Of a stretch of DNA of 64,000 nt, positions 11,024 through 22,735 are shown in pieces; position 1 is the stretch's first letter, and every line of letters starts with the position of its first letter. Under the pieces are notes generated by a model, which had not been told where the DNA came from, ran no database searches, and saw only the letters and a list, made by a program, of their open reading frames with translations. Source of the DNA: Phragmites australis (lineage: Eukaryota > Streptophyta > Magnoliopsida > Poales > Poaceae); assembly GCF_958298935.1 (NCBI RefSeq), contig NC_084925.1, positions 17,791,001-17,855,000 on the forward strand. Reading direction: 5' to 3'. Made by a program: the position numbers and the translations under genes.

Positions 11024-14000
11024 CTAGTCGGCAGTAGAGGCGTCGGCTGAATCCTCTGAGTCGTCCCCGGGGGCTGGCGGCGGCAGCACCTCTCGCCTGA
11101 AGCCAGCCGCCACCACGGCGGCGGTACTCCGGACCGCTACCCGGGCGGCCTCTCCCTCAGCCTCGACTACTCCCTCCCGCGCCGGCTCCAGCGGGAAGTT
11201 TGGTCCCTGCTTCGGTAGCAGGCCAGAACGTGCTCGGCCACTGCATGTGCCAAGCCACGACCCTCCCGGGCGGCGAGTTCCTGGACTGCCCAAGGCAGGG
11301 CCTCGAGGCGCTCGCAGACCTGTTGCAGCCCCAACACTTGTCGTGCGGGTCCGTCGCCCTTCTCGCCTTCAACGAGCCGTCCGAGACCACCCTTCTCTAC
11401 GGCCCGCCGCATCCGCCGGAGTACATCTTCCAGCATATGCTCGAGGTTGACCCGCGAGACAAAGGCAGTCTCGAGCTTCTCCTTGGCGGCCCGCAGCTGT
11501 GCCTCAAGTCCCTGGTCCACGACCGGACCGGAAGAACCGCCAACTGCTGCGGGGGCGGCAGCCTGCTTCGCCTTGGCCACCATCTCGGATAAAGCGCGTT
11601 CACGGGCGGCCAGTTCCGCCTCGTGCTTTGCGTTCTGCTCCGCCCTGGTCGCCATGGCCGCCGCTGCCGCATCAGCCTCGCCCTCTTGACGACTCAGTTC
11701 GCCTTCTCGGCGACTCAGCTCGCCCTCCCGCCGGGCCAGCACATCCTCCTGCTGAGTCACTGAATCCTCCCGAACATCGAGCTCCGACGCTAATAGTTCG
11801 TTGTTCACCTCCCGCAGGGAAACGTCCTCCTCCCAATGGTGGATCTCTTCCCTGATCTTCCGAAGGTCGTCTTCCCTGCGCTGGAGGTCGGCGCCCGTCT
11901 TCTCGGCCGCGCCCTCCCGGCGGGTTAGCTCGGCTTGCCGCTCCTCCACTGCCTGCTCCCGGGCTGCGACTGCTACCTCCCTCTCCTGCGCCTGCCCCAT
12001 CCTGGCAAGGGCCTCGGCAGCTTGCTGCCTCGACGCCTCAGCCAGGCGGGCGGCGTCTTCTCACTCCCGCGCGGCTTCTGCCCGCGCGGTCTTCAAAACT
12101 TCTTGTTCCCGCGCGGCTTCCGCTCGAATATCTTCTAGGAGCTTCTGCTCCCGCGCGGCCGCCGCGCGGGCCTCCTCCTGGGCGCCCGCCAGCTGCGCCT
12201 TCTCCAACGCCAGGCGGGCACGCTCGGCTTCAAGCTCCCCCTCCTTGGCGTTCACCGCCGCGCCCAGCCACCCAACCGCTACTTGGACGCCTTCGATGGC
12301 GGCCAGGAAAGGGTCGGCGGGCTGGCTGGGCACCGGTGGGGCCCAGGTTCCTCCGCAGAGTGCCTCCAGGGGGGCCGAGCTCTCTGCAGGGCCCTGCGCT
12401 GCCATCCGCCCCGGGCTCTGCCTGCCCGGGGTAGGCTCCGCCGGCGCCGAAGATTCGGACGGCGGCCGCATTCCCGCATCGGCCGCCCTGTCCGCCGGCC
12501 CCGGCAAAGCGTCCACCTCCACCGTCATCCGCCCCGGGTTCTCCGCGCCCGGGGTAGGTTCCGCCGGCGCCAAGGATCCGGATGATTGCTCCGTCCTCCT
12601 CTCGACCGCCGCCTCCGTCTCTCTCCCGCTGGCCGCCACGACGATTGGCGCCTCCGCCGTTCCGGTGCCTGCCTCCGCTGCAACGGCAGGCAGGCTCGGC
12701 TCTGGTCTCGGCGCTCGCTCTTTCTCCGTCGCAGTAGCGCCTGCGGCCTTCCTACGGGAGACAAATGAAAAATGCCGAAGCTTAGTTCGGGCCAGAAATG
12801 CCCATGGAAAAGCAAGAAAGGAGACTCACCGATACCGCCATTTGGCCGCTGGGAGCCTGATGTCCGGGTCCGGCGCCGTCGGTCCGGACTCCTCCCGCCG
12901 CCTCTTCCGCTGGGGGCTCGGCTGAACCGCTGCGCGGGCCTCGGGCGCCGCCGTGTGGGCCTCGGGTGCCGCCGCGCGGGTCCCGGTTTCCGCCATGCGG
13001 GTCGCGGGCACCGGCGCAGGCCCCATCCGCACCAGTTGCGGCGCAAAGCACCGGGAATGCCGCCGCTGCCGTTGGCGACGGCGGAGAGTCTGGCACTAGG
13101 ATCAAGGCCCGGGGACGTTTTCCCCGATCTCCCGGCGCCACCTCTTCGACGACTTCAGTCGCGCCCTCCTCCCTGGCACGGCGGCTGCTGCCTGCGGCAA
13201 CCCCTTCGCCAGCCTGTGCCGAGCTGCCAGCGACCTCCTCGCCAAGCAGCTCCTCCAGCCCGGGGAGTTCGGAGGCCTCGGGACTCCAGCTTCTTGGCCG
13301 GTCCACAGGTCCCTGGGCGTCGAACTCCGGCAGCCCCGCCATAATGGCCACCCGGTTGGGGTTGGCGCAAAGCGCCATCTCCGGCCACGGGAGCTCCGTC
13401 CGGCCCCTGTCCTCCGTTCCGGTGATCACCCGTGTCATCCCCCGCAGTTCCGCCTGCCCCAGATCCCAGCTCGCGCCGATCTGGGTCCTGGTGATGTCCT
13501 CCGGCCCGGTATAGAACCAGCTCGGCCGGGCCCGCTCTCGCAAAGGCGCCAGCCGACGGCGCAGAAAGTCCACGACCACCATGACGGAGGTCAGCCCGGA
13601 CTCGCGCAGCTCCAGGATGCGCTCCAGCACCGGCTTCAGCCTCGCATCTTCTGGTGGCGGCGCCTCCCACGTCGATCGCCGAGGTTCCGCCGCCGCCTCC
13701 GGCAGCTCGAGGCGCTCGTGGGGGTCGACGTCGACGAAGAACCAGTCCCGTCGCCACTCCTCCCACTTGCTGCGCAGCACCTGGGGAATGTAATGATCCC
13801 TCAGGCCGTCCCGGAGCCGAAGGTTGCAGCACCCCGCGACGTCCGCCGTGGAGTGCCCCCTCTTCTTCCCCACCGACCGAAGGATGAAGAAATGGCGAAG
13901 CAGCGTCGCCGACGGTATCACCCCCACGAACATTTCGCAGAAATGCGCGAAAGTCGCCAGCGCCACCACAGAGTTGGGGCTTAGGTGCACCAGCTGAATG

Positions 14001-14263
14001 CCGTACGTCTCCAACACTTGCAAGAAGAAGGTGGAGAACGGCGGCACCAACCCCACCGCCACAAAAGAAGTGAAGAGGATGATCCGCCCAGGGACGGTCA
14101 TCGCCGGCGTCAGAGTCGCCGGCCTCACCACCACAGCACCTTCTTGCCCCTCCGGCACCAGCAGCTTCCTGATTTTGTCCGCCGCCTCCTCATTCCTCAG
14201 ACGAGACTCCGGCAAGATGCTGCCCGAAGCCTTGTCCCGGCGTCCTCCTCCAACCCTCGTCAT
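11024..14263 (-). pseudogene. Antisense gene of the Tat element (putative gypsy-type transposon protein, Transposase_28-like)
   Basis: Minus-strand gene opposite to gag-pol. I choose ATG 14263 (MTRVGGGRRDK) because it lies about 130 bp below a TATA box; the frame is open further upstream without an ATG. Exon 1 (14263-12830, 478 codons) carries the region typical of antisense ORFs in Retand/Tat elements (FCEMFVGVIPSATLLRHFF, VLRSKWEEWRRDWFFVDVD). Its end is Ala/Gly/Arg-rich. Exon 2 (12747 downward) is an Ala/Glu/Arg coiled coil with repeats such as RREGELSR. An in-frame TGA at 12061-12063 and a 1-nt frameshift near 11205 break exon 2; the frame then ends at 11024 (DASTAD). Function is unknown. 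Transposase_28 is a family name, not a shown activity. Confidence 0.8.
12748..12829 (-). other. Predicted intron in the antisense gene
   Basis: On the minus strand the long exon 1 frame meets a canonical donor GTGAGT at 12829-12824. After it come a T-rich stretch and CCCGTAGGAAG. Using the AG at 12749-12748 joins exon 1 (phase 0) in frame to the coiled-coil exon. The nearer AG at 12753-12752 would shift the frame. The intron is 82 nt, a normal short plant size. Confidence 0.65.
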
Positions 14264-14420
14264 CTCGGCAAGGCTGGAAGGTATTTTGGTGGTGGAAAGA
14301 GAGAGAAAAGGAAGAATGCTCCGGTCGCCTGAGAATTTCCTAAGGGCTTCGGAGCACAAAGAAGGCAAGAGCACAAGTGCAAGAAAGCGTAAAGAGGGGA
14401 ACGAACCGATCCATTCCCCC

Positions 14421-14428
14421 TTTTATAT
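14421..14428 (-). promoter_or_regulatory. TATA box of the antisense gene
   Basis: On the minus strand this reads ATATAAAA within GATATAAAAGG. It would start transcription near 14393, giving a 5' leader of about 130 nt before ATG 14263. The stretch 14264-14767 is otherwise the leader and upstream region of this gene, with no other feature seen. Confidence 0.6.
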
Positions 14429-14767
14429 CTCAAAGTTCAAAAACTGCCGCCCAAACGGTTCGCTCGGCGAAGCGTCGCCTCGATCGACGCAACTGCCAGG
14501 CGAATCTCCCACCGATCGCGTGATGTCAGCGGCTGCCAGGCGTATTTTCCTCGATCTGCAAGGCGACCGCGCGTGCCGCCCGTATGGTCATCATACCCTT
14601 CGGAAGTTGTGTGGACACGCGTCCACTCATTTTCCCGTTGGGGCGTACTTGAGGTCTGGGTCCGCAAGGGCCACCTCTCGAAAGCTTGCCACATGACGTC
14701 TGCACCAGCCTCGGCCTCGGCCGCGACGAAGGGCCCATTCGCAGTCTCCGTCCCGTCGCCTACCAGT

Positions 14768-14782
14768 GGACCCGAGGGCTAC
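14768..14782 (+). other. Weak polypurine tract before the Tat 3' LTR
   Basis: GGACCCGAGGGCTAC lies directly before the LTR. It is short and interrupted, but it sits where plus-strand DNA synthesis should start. Similar ends (CGAGAGGCTAC) precede the Tat-derived LTRs at 31607 and 38678. Confidence 0.55.
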
Positions 14783-14978
14783 TGTCGGTGTATTAGGAAC
14801 CAGGGGTCCCTGAGTCCCGAGACCGGACCGGTCATCCGCCACATGTCACCATCCCGCGGGGTCCACCCTGCCGGAGAAGAAGAAACTAAGTCCCGGGGGA
14901 AGGTGCTCGGGGCCGTAGCCTCTAGGTTCCTGAGCACCCCGGTTCCTCGATGATCCGCAGAGTCCAAATACCGGGAAG

Positions 14979-15614
14979 AAAGTGCTCGGGAGAGAGTGCT
15001 CGGGGCTGCACGTGGCAGCCCCCGAGGACTCGGTTCCCCGAAGGTCTCACCCAAGTGCTCGGGAGAGAGTGCTCGGGGCTGCACGTGACAGCCCCCGAGG
15101 ACTCGGTTCCCCGAAGGTCTCACCCAAGTGCTCGGGAGAGAGTGCTCGGGGCTGCACGTGGCAGCCCCCGAGGACTCGGTTCCCCGAAGGTCCCACCGAA
15201 GCGCTCGGGAGAGAGTGCTCGGGGCTGCACGTGGCAGCCCCCGAGGACTCGGTTCCCCGAAGGTCCCACCGAAGCGCTCGGGAGAGAGTGCTCGGGGCTG
15301 CACGTGGCAGCCCCCGAGGACTCGGTTCCCCGAAGGTCCCACCGAAGCGCTCGGGAGAGAGTGCTCGGGGCTGCACGTGGCAGCCCCCGAGGACTCGGTT
15401 CCCCGAAGGTCCCACCGAAGTGCTCGGGGCTGCACGTGGCAGCCCCTGAGGACCCGGTCCCCGAAGGTCGCACCGAAGTGCTCGGGAGAGAGTGCTCAGG
15501 GCTGCACGTGGCAGCCCCCGAGGACTCGGTTCCCTGAAGGTCCCACCGAAGTGCTCGGGAGAGAGTGCTCGGGGCTGCACGTGGCAGCCCCCGAAGGACT
15601 CAATTCCCCGAAGG
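14979..15614 (+). repeat. 73-bp G-box tandem array in the 3' LTR, nine copies
   Basis: The CTGCACGTG block, once CTGCACGTGACAG, recurs at 15006, 15079, 15152, 15225, 15298, 15371, 15430, 15502 and 15575. One unit is cut to 59 bp (15371-15430). Copy number equals that of the 5' LTR, but the pattern of variant units differs, so units have been exchanged or mutated since insertion. Confidence 0.95.
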
Positions 15615-16106
15615 TTCGCGCAAGATCATTCGACGACCCGAAGGGTCCCATAGTCGGGGTGTCAGCCCGTCAAAGGCCCAATGCCGCATTTAATAGGCAC
15701 GCGCGGCCTGACATCCTGACATCCTGACATTCTCAGCTGCCCACGCCCTAGTGTCAGACCCTGCCATGCACAGGCAGGGGGGCGTGGGTCCATTAAATGC
15801 ACGGGTCCCGTCCCGTTTCATCCTGGTGCCTCGGGATAACGTTGCCAGAATCGAAGCGCTCCGCCTGCCACCCTGCCCTGGCAGAAGAACAAGACAGGGT
15901 GGGCGCACCGGGCACCTCTGAGGCTGCCCGGTGGGCCCCCTTAATGGCGCCGGAGGGCATCCACAGTGGCGGGTGGTCGGATGCGTGCCGCATTTTTCCA
16001 CCACCCCTGTCACTTCGCCAAGACGGAATGATGACGCCTTTCTCCGTGGCACCTTGGTATTTGCGCCCCCTCTTTCGCATTCTGGATAAGTCAAGGTCGG
16101 CGCGCC

Positions 16107-16114
16107 TATAAAAG
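16107..16114 (+). promoter_or_regulatory. TATA box of the Tat 3' LTR
   Basis: TATAAAAG, the counterpart of the box at 2855. It could drive read-out transcription into the solo LTR downstream. Confidence 0.7.
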
Positions 16115-16557
16115 GAAAGGATGGAGAACTCAAGAAAGAGAGAGCTCTCGGTAGACAGACGGGAAAACAAGGAAAACAAGGCAAGGAAGCCCAGATAAAA
16201 AGGCGAAGAACATCACAAACAAGCAAAAGCCAAGCTAGAACACGAGAGCCTCAAGCTCTCTGTAGGTAGCTCACCCCTGTAACAGATACATCCTTGAAGA
16301 ATTCCCTTCAAGAAGAGATATAACACACACACAGGAGTAGGGTGTTACGCCCCTGTGCGGCCCGAACCTGTCTAAACCCCGGTGCACCCATCTCTCTCGC
16401 ACTAGGACGATCATCTCCCACCATCAGCCACTGCATTTATTTCCCGTTCCCATTTTATTTCCCAGACAAGCTCGTCCAGGATCATCCCCCCGGCCGAATC
16501 TCTAAAAAAGGGGTCTCTCGGGATCCCTGCGATAGGAGTTCATCCTCCGACAGAGTT

Positions 16558-19500
16558 CGGAGTAGAAGGTGCTACTCCTGCCCGCCACCCTGATTGGCAG
16601 GCACAAAGTAGCCGAACACTGCCTCTTCCTCGCCAACCTGCGAACCTGAAAGCAACTTAAGGGCAGCACCCCTTAGTACGAAGGTACTAGCAAGTCTTAC
16701 ACAATATGAGTATATATATATTCTCGACTCCAAGGATCATGAATTTAAAGCTGTAGCAAGGATTAAGACATGTTTAAGTTCATTAAGCGGTAAGCAACCT
16801 AGACTCTAGGTGTAAGCAACTGACTTAACCAACCACCGACTCAAACCCTGCCAACCAACTGATCAGAACAGATATATGAACAACAAGTGTATAAAAGTAA
16901 ACCATTCCCACCAAACCACCGACCACATACCGACCAAACCACCCCAAACCAACCATGCCACAACCCACATCGAAACTCTATGACCAAAACATGGTCGCTC
17001 GGTGGAGATAAGCGATAGCGATGCTCATGACCGAGAGCGCGGCAGTTTGAACTGATTATACACCCTGCAGGGGGATACTCCTGGACCCACACGACACAGG
17101 GACCATACGGCTTGTGCCACCCGCTAAGATGCACACAAGGGGGTACCCGTGACAACCTTTCCCAACCAGGCCCAACCATGTGGATCAACCATAGCTCGGC
17201 GCGGCGGTATTAGAACTACTCCAGGAGCAAACCAATACCGCTAAAAGCTCGGACTCAAACCGGACTCACACCGTCTATGACGAGGCCCACATGACCACGT
17301 CTGCGAAGGTAATTAGCTCGCCTACCATTATATCAGCATGTGGTGAGTAAGGTAAGTGCTAAAGCCGACTACACCGACTGTCGTTGCTTAACCAGTACAA
17401 GCGGTCTACGGTGTCCGGGTTCCCTCCCCGAACTGCCTGAGGACTCCTCGTGAGCAGATGACACCCCTAACACCGCCCACACCTCGTCTCAACTCACCAC
17501 TCACCAAACCGACTCACCATCAACACAACCACAAGCGTGAACAAGTAATAAGCCCTAGGCTCGCGACAACGGGGGACGCCGTCGTCGAGTTCTACCGGAA
17601 AGCCTAAGTACCACTAAGCATAGCGAACTAAAATTAGACCGCGATGACACCACTAGGCTCCAATGGAATAACACATGACACATGACCGAAATGGGAGAAT
17701 GCATCGGCATAGGTTCTACCCAACTCGGTACCCGACGCATGCGATGTATACATAAGCGTAGATAACATATTAGATTTTCAAGTAGACACGGTGCAATATG
17801 AACGATGCTTGCCTTGCTGCCCTAGCTGCTGCTCACAGCTACCCGAATCACGATCACCACTGCGGGAACCTCCGGGGACAGCCTCGGTCGCCTCGTTCGC
17901 CGGGTCGAAGTTCCCTAAAAGAATAACGCATGCAATGTAACGAATATGAATGTTATGAAATGAAGGATGCTCCATAGAATGCGATAACAGTGCAAATCGT
18001 CAGGGCACGAGTTCTAAAGCACCGAAGATTTTTCTTAAATGGGATTACTGTTAAACGTTTGAACACTTCTAGGACTAACTAAGCTTAACCTTATATAGAA
18101 TTGTAACAACATCTAACATGTGGGTGATTATTTTTGCTGAGCAGGGAATCAATTAACAAGATTTACAAAACTGATCTCATCAATTTTAGAGTTACCAATA
18201 TTAAATTATGGATTAATAAAGCTCAAACCTACTTTATTAACCCATGCAATTTAAATACACATTTCATAGCTCCCAGTATTTTTAACATGTAGATAATGAT
18301 CATATAAACCTAAAAAAATTGGTTTCATGAATTTTGGAGCTATATACGATTTTCTATGCACTTTCTAATATTCAGCCGAAATACTGGTTGCACAACAACG
18401 GATTTCTTCTTTTCCTACCTTATTCCGAATTAAAAAGGTCTGCACTCTTTTTCACCCACCGCTAACTAGCTACAACCACTGAGCAATGGGGCTGGCTTGT
18501 GAATTCAGTCCCAAAAGCCGTGAGGCCATGTTCAGCACAGATCATCCATGGCCGGTGGCAAGGCACGCTCCGGCGACGGGCTCAGCACAAAAAGGCACGG
18601 GCCACAGACGGAAGAGGGACAGGGGAAGCTCACCAGTGGTTCGGCTTGGATGGAGGCGGCTCAGAGCAGAGGGTCGACGGTGGAATCTCGGAGCTCTGCA
18701 CTGGAGCTAAAAAAGACGGGACGGTGCGACGTTGCCGCCGGTGAACGACGGCGCCAAACGATCGGTGGAGGGTGGCTGTGCGTGGAGAGGATGACGACCA
18801 CGAGCTTCACGGTGAGGGATAGATCGGGGCTGTTCGGCAGCTGTGGTCACCGGCTCAACGGGGCGACGACTCGTCTAGGCAACAGCTTCTCACGGCGGCG
18901 CTCGTGCGGCGAGGTCCTCACGGATGAGCTCGCAGTCTCGTGGGTGTGCTGCGCCGTGGTGCAGAGAGTCAGCAACGCTGGCGAACGCATGCGAGCGTGG
19001 CCAGCTGAGGCACTGACCATGCGCGAGCTGGTGAGGTGGTAGCTGCTTGGCTGAGCTAATGTAGTGAGCTGCTGCTGCAAGTATGCCGGTGTGTGTGTGG
19101 CATGGGTGATGGCTTGCAGGAGAAGGAAAGGGAGGAGGAGAGCAATTGGCTTTTGCCTGCTCGGTTGCTACTCTGCTGGATTCAGTGGAGAAGGGGATAT
19201 AGAGATGGCGTGCTGCATTTTTTTTTTGCTACTCCTGTGAGGAAGGACCGGGAGAGCTTGAGGTGGCAGGATAGGATGGATGATTGCCTCACTTAGTCAA
19301 GAAAAACGGCACCGGCTCTGATCTGTGTGCTATCCAGATGAGTGAGTGAGAGAGAGCAAGAGGTGGCAGCTTTGCTCAAGGTCAAGAATGGCTGCGCCGA
19401 CCTGCTCTGCTGTGAAGGAAATATGAGAGAGAGAGAGAGAAGAACAGCAACAGAGAAGAAGCTAGATAACTTTTGGTGTTAGTTTGTACTAGTGTCTTCA

Positions 19501-19945
19501 GTTTCTCATTTGTTTTCTCGAATTTCTCTAGTGGTTGAAAAGTCATCACAAAATTCGAGATCAATTTTGCTGGATTCTATAATTCATGTGAAACCCATTT
19601 TAACTTATTTGACCCATAATGCCTGAGCCAATTTCAAACTAAACTTCCCCAAACATACTAGTTTTTCTAACTTGTGATAATTTTTATGCCTTCTAAATAT
19701 TTCCCAAAAATTTGGGAAAATTCATTTATATTCTTCTCCTGGCATCTACTAATTTCTAAAATTATCATCAACCCTATGTTCCATAGAAGTTTTGGGAGAT
19801 GCTTTACAACGCATCAGTTAAACCTGGTTTACCCAAATTCGGTTTAATCCACATTGCATGCCTATACTGCTCAAAACAAAAACAAATGATGCTAATGATG
19901 CCCATTAGCACTTAATTACATGTTTAGAAACTCTGGGCCGTGAGA
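16558..19945 (-). repeat. Solo LTR of family T, second part
   Basis: Continues the family T LTR broken at 1527. On the minus strand it matches 43658-47110 and 52874-56160 in order, and ends at CCGTGAGA, the counterpart of the TGTCACGG start of the other copies. There is no gene in this 3.4 kb. It holds an exon-like block (17914-17813), a GA microsatellite near 19425-19440 and a GC-rich part at about 18490-19050 whose open frames have no recognisable domain. The host A integrase side resumes directly after it. Confidence 0.85.
17813..17914 (-). other. LTR micro-exon, family T, solo LTR copy
   Basis: A 102-nt block between an acceptor-like TTTTAG and a GC-type donor (CAAG|GCAAGC). Its open phase-1 frame includes GSCEQQLGQQG. 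The same block, equally long and in the same phase, is in both LTRs of the 43658-56496 element. This copy has no stop inside. Confidence 0.5.
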
Positions 19946-20194
19946 CGATATAGATCATCATCGAACAATGTATATTTGAAGGCTTGTCGCCCAATCTTTC
20001 TATCAACACATTTACTAGGACCCTTCAAGTAATCAATGAGAGGTCTTCTCCAATCTTTGAATTCAGCAACTTCAACATTTTCTCCCACTAGAGAAGATGT
20101 AACCGAACCAAAAAAACTCAAATTCGACTATACAATATTTGACACTTTCTAGCATCGGTTTTCCAATCACAAAGCATTTGCCTTTATTAACTTG
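19946..20194 (-). pseudogene. Host A pol linker between second RNase H and integrase
   Basis: Minus-strand piece of host A pol, including WRRPLIDYLKG and FKYTLFDDDLYR. This linker precedes the integrase zinc finger in Tat polyproteins. It runs into the solo LTR at 19945, and the next residues of the same gene appear at about 1190 on the far side. The upstream side is cut at 20195 by another solo LTR. Confidence 0.75.
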
Positions 20195-20817
20195 TGTTGG
20201 GACCAGGTTCCCAGACAAGGAGAGCCTTCGAATACGGAGGTATCGGATGGCTCTCAGAGTGACACATGTTGGAGGTGGAACAGTCCTTTGATACCCCTTC
20301 CGGTTACACTGATGCTCTATTTATAGCCCGTATCCAGCAACCACAGGTGCCGTTTACAAATCCTACCCCTTTACCTGCTGCATTCCCAGAATATCCGGGG
20401 GCATTATGGTACAAATGAGCATATTGCATAATTACAGCAGTACCCTGGGCGACCGAAGTCGGGCCCACTGTGCCGAGGTGGTTCATCCCTCCGAAGGGCG
20501 TCGAAGCCTCCTTCACCTGGATGTTCGTCGGATAGCCTTCGTCCCCTGGTGAACGTCAGCTCACGTCTTCGCCCGCTGCGAACGATGCGGACTGCGAACC
20601 CAGGCTTCGCTCTTCAGTCGAAGGTCTCCTTCGTCTTCGCCGGTATGGGAACTCGAAGATGCGAGCGCGCATACACCCTTTGACCAACATTGCTCCACGA
20701 TCTTCGCCGCTGACAGATGAACTCCCTATAACAAAACCGCAATGGCTATCATGCAGCATCTCCAGTAGACTTCGCGGTTCCCTTCGAAGTAAGGGTTGCG
20801 GGAGATGATCCCCAACA
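20195..20817 (-). repeat. Solo LTR, 623 bp, Tat-like type
   Basis: Ends TGTTGGG...CCCAACA and perfect 5-bp target duplication ACTTG (20190-20194 and 20818-20822). Read on the minus strand it starts TGTTGGGGATCATCTCCCGC and has a TATA box (GGGCTATAAATAG, near 20315-20327), so it points left. No internal sequence remains. It interrupts host A just after the second RNase H, and the frame resumes when it is removed. I saw no second copy of this LTR in the window. Confidence 0.9.
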
Positions 20818-22735
20818 ACTTGATAACTGGATACTTGATGTGCTAAATCATTAGCTCTGAATTATCATCTCTAAACACATTCTTAATAACAAAATCATCT
20901 AAACTAGCAATAATTACCGAAAACTTGCTGAACAACCAGCAATGAATCACCCATGGAACTAAAAATTTCTAATCCTGGAAAGAGAGCTTAATATTCAGCT
21001 TGATTGTTGGTACAAAAACAATCTAGACAGCAAGATGTCTCAAAAACAGCACCCTTAGGTGAAATAAAAACAAGACCAACACCTTGCCTACCCCGCAAGT
21101 TGAACCATTAAAATAAAGCTTCTATGGTTTAATAGACACATAACCAACGTCTAAATCATGCTTATCATCAATCTAATAGTCAACAATACAATTAGATATG
21201 ATTTGGCCTTCCATAGATTTCAAAGATTTATAAGCCAAATCATATTCTATAAGTGCATAAGCCCATTTACCAATCCTACCACTTAAAATTGGCTTTTGCA
21301 ACATGTACTTAACCACATCGGCTTGACATGCTACTTCACAAGTACTAGATAGCAAATAATGCCTCAACTTTGTGAAAGCATGATATAGTGACAAACATAA
21401 TTTCTCAATAAAGACATACGTTGTCTCCGCCTCCAAAAGACGTTGGCTCAAGTAAGCAATTGTGTGCTCTTTACCATCAACTTCTTGTACCAAAACAACA
21501 TCAACAAATCGGCTAAATGAGAATCATTACAATCTGATTTAATAACTATGTTATCAATATATACTTCTAATACGACACCAAGCAAATCATGAAAAATTAA
21601 ATTCATAGCCCTTTAATATGTAGCACCAGTATTTTTCAACCCAACTGTCATAACCACCCACTCAAATAAATGAACAAAACCAGGACAACGAAAAGTCGTT
21701 TTAGATGTATCTTCATCGACCATGAAAATTTGATTATAACCAACATTACCATCAAGAAAACTAATTATTCTATATCCTGAAGCATCATTAATTAACATGT
21801 TGGCTATAGGCATAGGATATTCATCTTTAGGAGTAGCTTTATTTTAACATCTAAAATCAATGTAAACTCGTAACTTACCGCTACTCTTCTTCTCAACTGG
21901 CATGATGTTAGAAATCCAATCAGCATACCTGCATAGCCTAATAAATCTCACTTTCAACAATCGGTCTATTTTTTGCTTTGATCCAATCATACATATTAGG
22001 ATTAAACCTTCTAGGTGGCTGTTTATAGGGTCCAAACCCTGTTTTAATAGGTAACTAATGTTTTACTAACTCTCGGTCAAGTCCCAATATCTTATGATAT
22101 TCCCAAGCAAAACAGTTAGCATACTCTCTAAGCAACTCAATTACTCTAGCCTTGTCATTGGCTTTCATATTCCTATTTACAAACGTTAGCCTTGGAATAC
22201 TACCATCACAAATATCAACTTCTTCTAATGGATCGGCTGATGAAAAACCTTGACCTAACTTATCTAACTCATTTAAATCTTCAATGGCCTCACAAATATC
22301 ATTTTTATCTGACCGATATTGCTCCATATGCATGTGCAGTCATTCTAAATTTCTATCTCTACTCATTGATACATCATGCCATTGAGCTAATTATCACAAG
22401 TCATCTTTACAACCACGGGTACAAATCCGTCCTTGGAGACACTAAGAAAATCATAATCTGAAAAATCAAGACCCAACAAGCACTCAGCATTGCTGTATCT
22501 CCAATCGGCTAAAGCATCAGCCAAAGTAACATAGGCCGAAGTATATGCACGAATTATCTCTACCCCATCATCCACCCATTGAATTAAAAATTGATGCAAG
22601 GTGGAAGCCACATAACCATTTGCATGAATCCAATCACACCCAAGAATAATACTATAGTTACCTTGTGCCTCGACAATGAAGAAGGCGGTGCAAAATGTCT
22701 TGCTTCCAATAGTGATCTCCATAGAGATAACCCCT
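20818..22735 (-). pseudogene. Host A pol: end of protease, RT, RNase H, second RNase H
   Basis: Minus-strand pol core. After the protease remainder (SIILGCDWIHANG, 22735-22390) comes RT at about 22030-21510 (KLRVYIDFRC, GYNQIFMVDEDTSKTTFRC). Its catalytic box reads YIDN instead of YIDD near 21546, so the enzyme is dead by that change alone. RNase H is at about 21493-21173 (SQRLLEAETTY, IGKWAYALIEYDLAYK). A degraded second RNase H follows at about 21130-20823 (LYFNGSTCGVGK), which places host A in the Tat lineage. Several frame breaks and stops are present. Confidence 0.8.

Larger units (their letters stand above)
1528..16552 (+). mobile_element. Complete Tat-lineage Ty3/gypsy retrotransposon
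   Basis: A 15.0-kb element with two 1.77-kb LTRs (1528-3301 and 14783-16552), both starting TGTCGG and ending CCGACA. It is flanked by a perfect 5-bp target duplication GAGTT (1523-1527 and 16553-16557). Order: LTR, tRNA-Arg type primer site, gag-pol in one plus-strand frame, repeat-rich spacer, antisense gene, LTR. Tat lineage follows from the second RNase H between RT-RNase H and integrase, the primer site and the antisense gene. The LTRs differ at few positions outside their repeat array, so this is the youngest insertion here. The gag-pol frame carries five stops, so this copy could not make the full polyprotein by itself. Confidence 0.95.
14783..16552 (+). repeat. 3' LTR of the Tat element
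   Basis: A 1770-bp copy of the 5' LTR, from TGTCGG to CCGACA, followed by the target duplication GAGTT. Small differences from the 5' LTR include an 8-bp duplication (CTGACATC) near 15710 and one shortened repeat unit. Confidence 0.95.

Noticed and set aside
12283..13344. Plus-strand open frames opposite the antisense gene
   Set aside because: They are shadows of the minus-strand coiled-coil and Arg/Gly-rich coding sequence.
18486..19042. GC-rich plus-strand open frames in the solo LTR
   Set aside because: They run against the LTR orientation, have no domain I recognise, and I saw no matching frame in the other family T LTRs.
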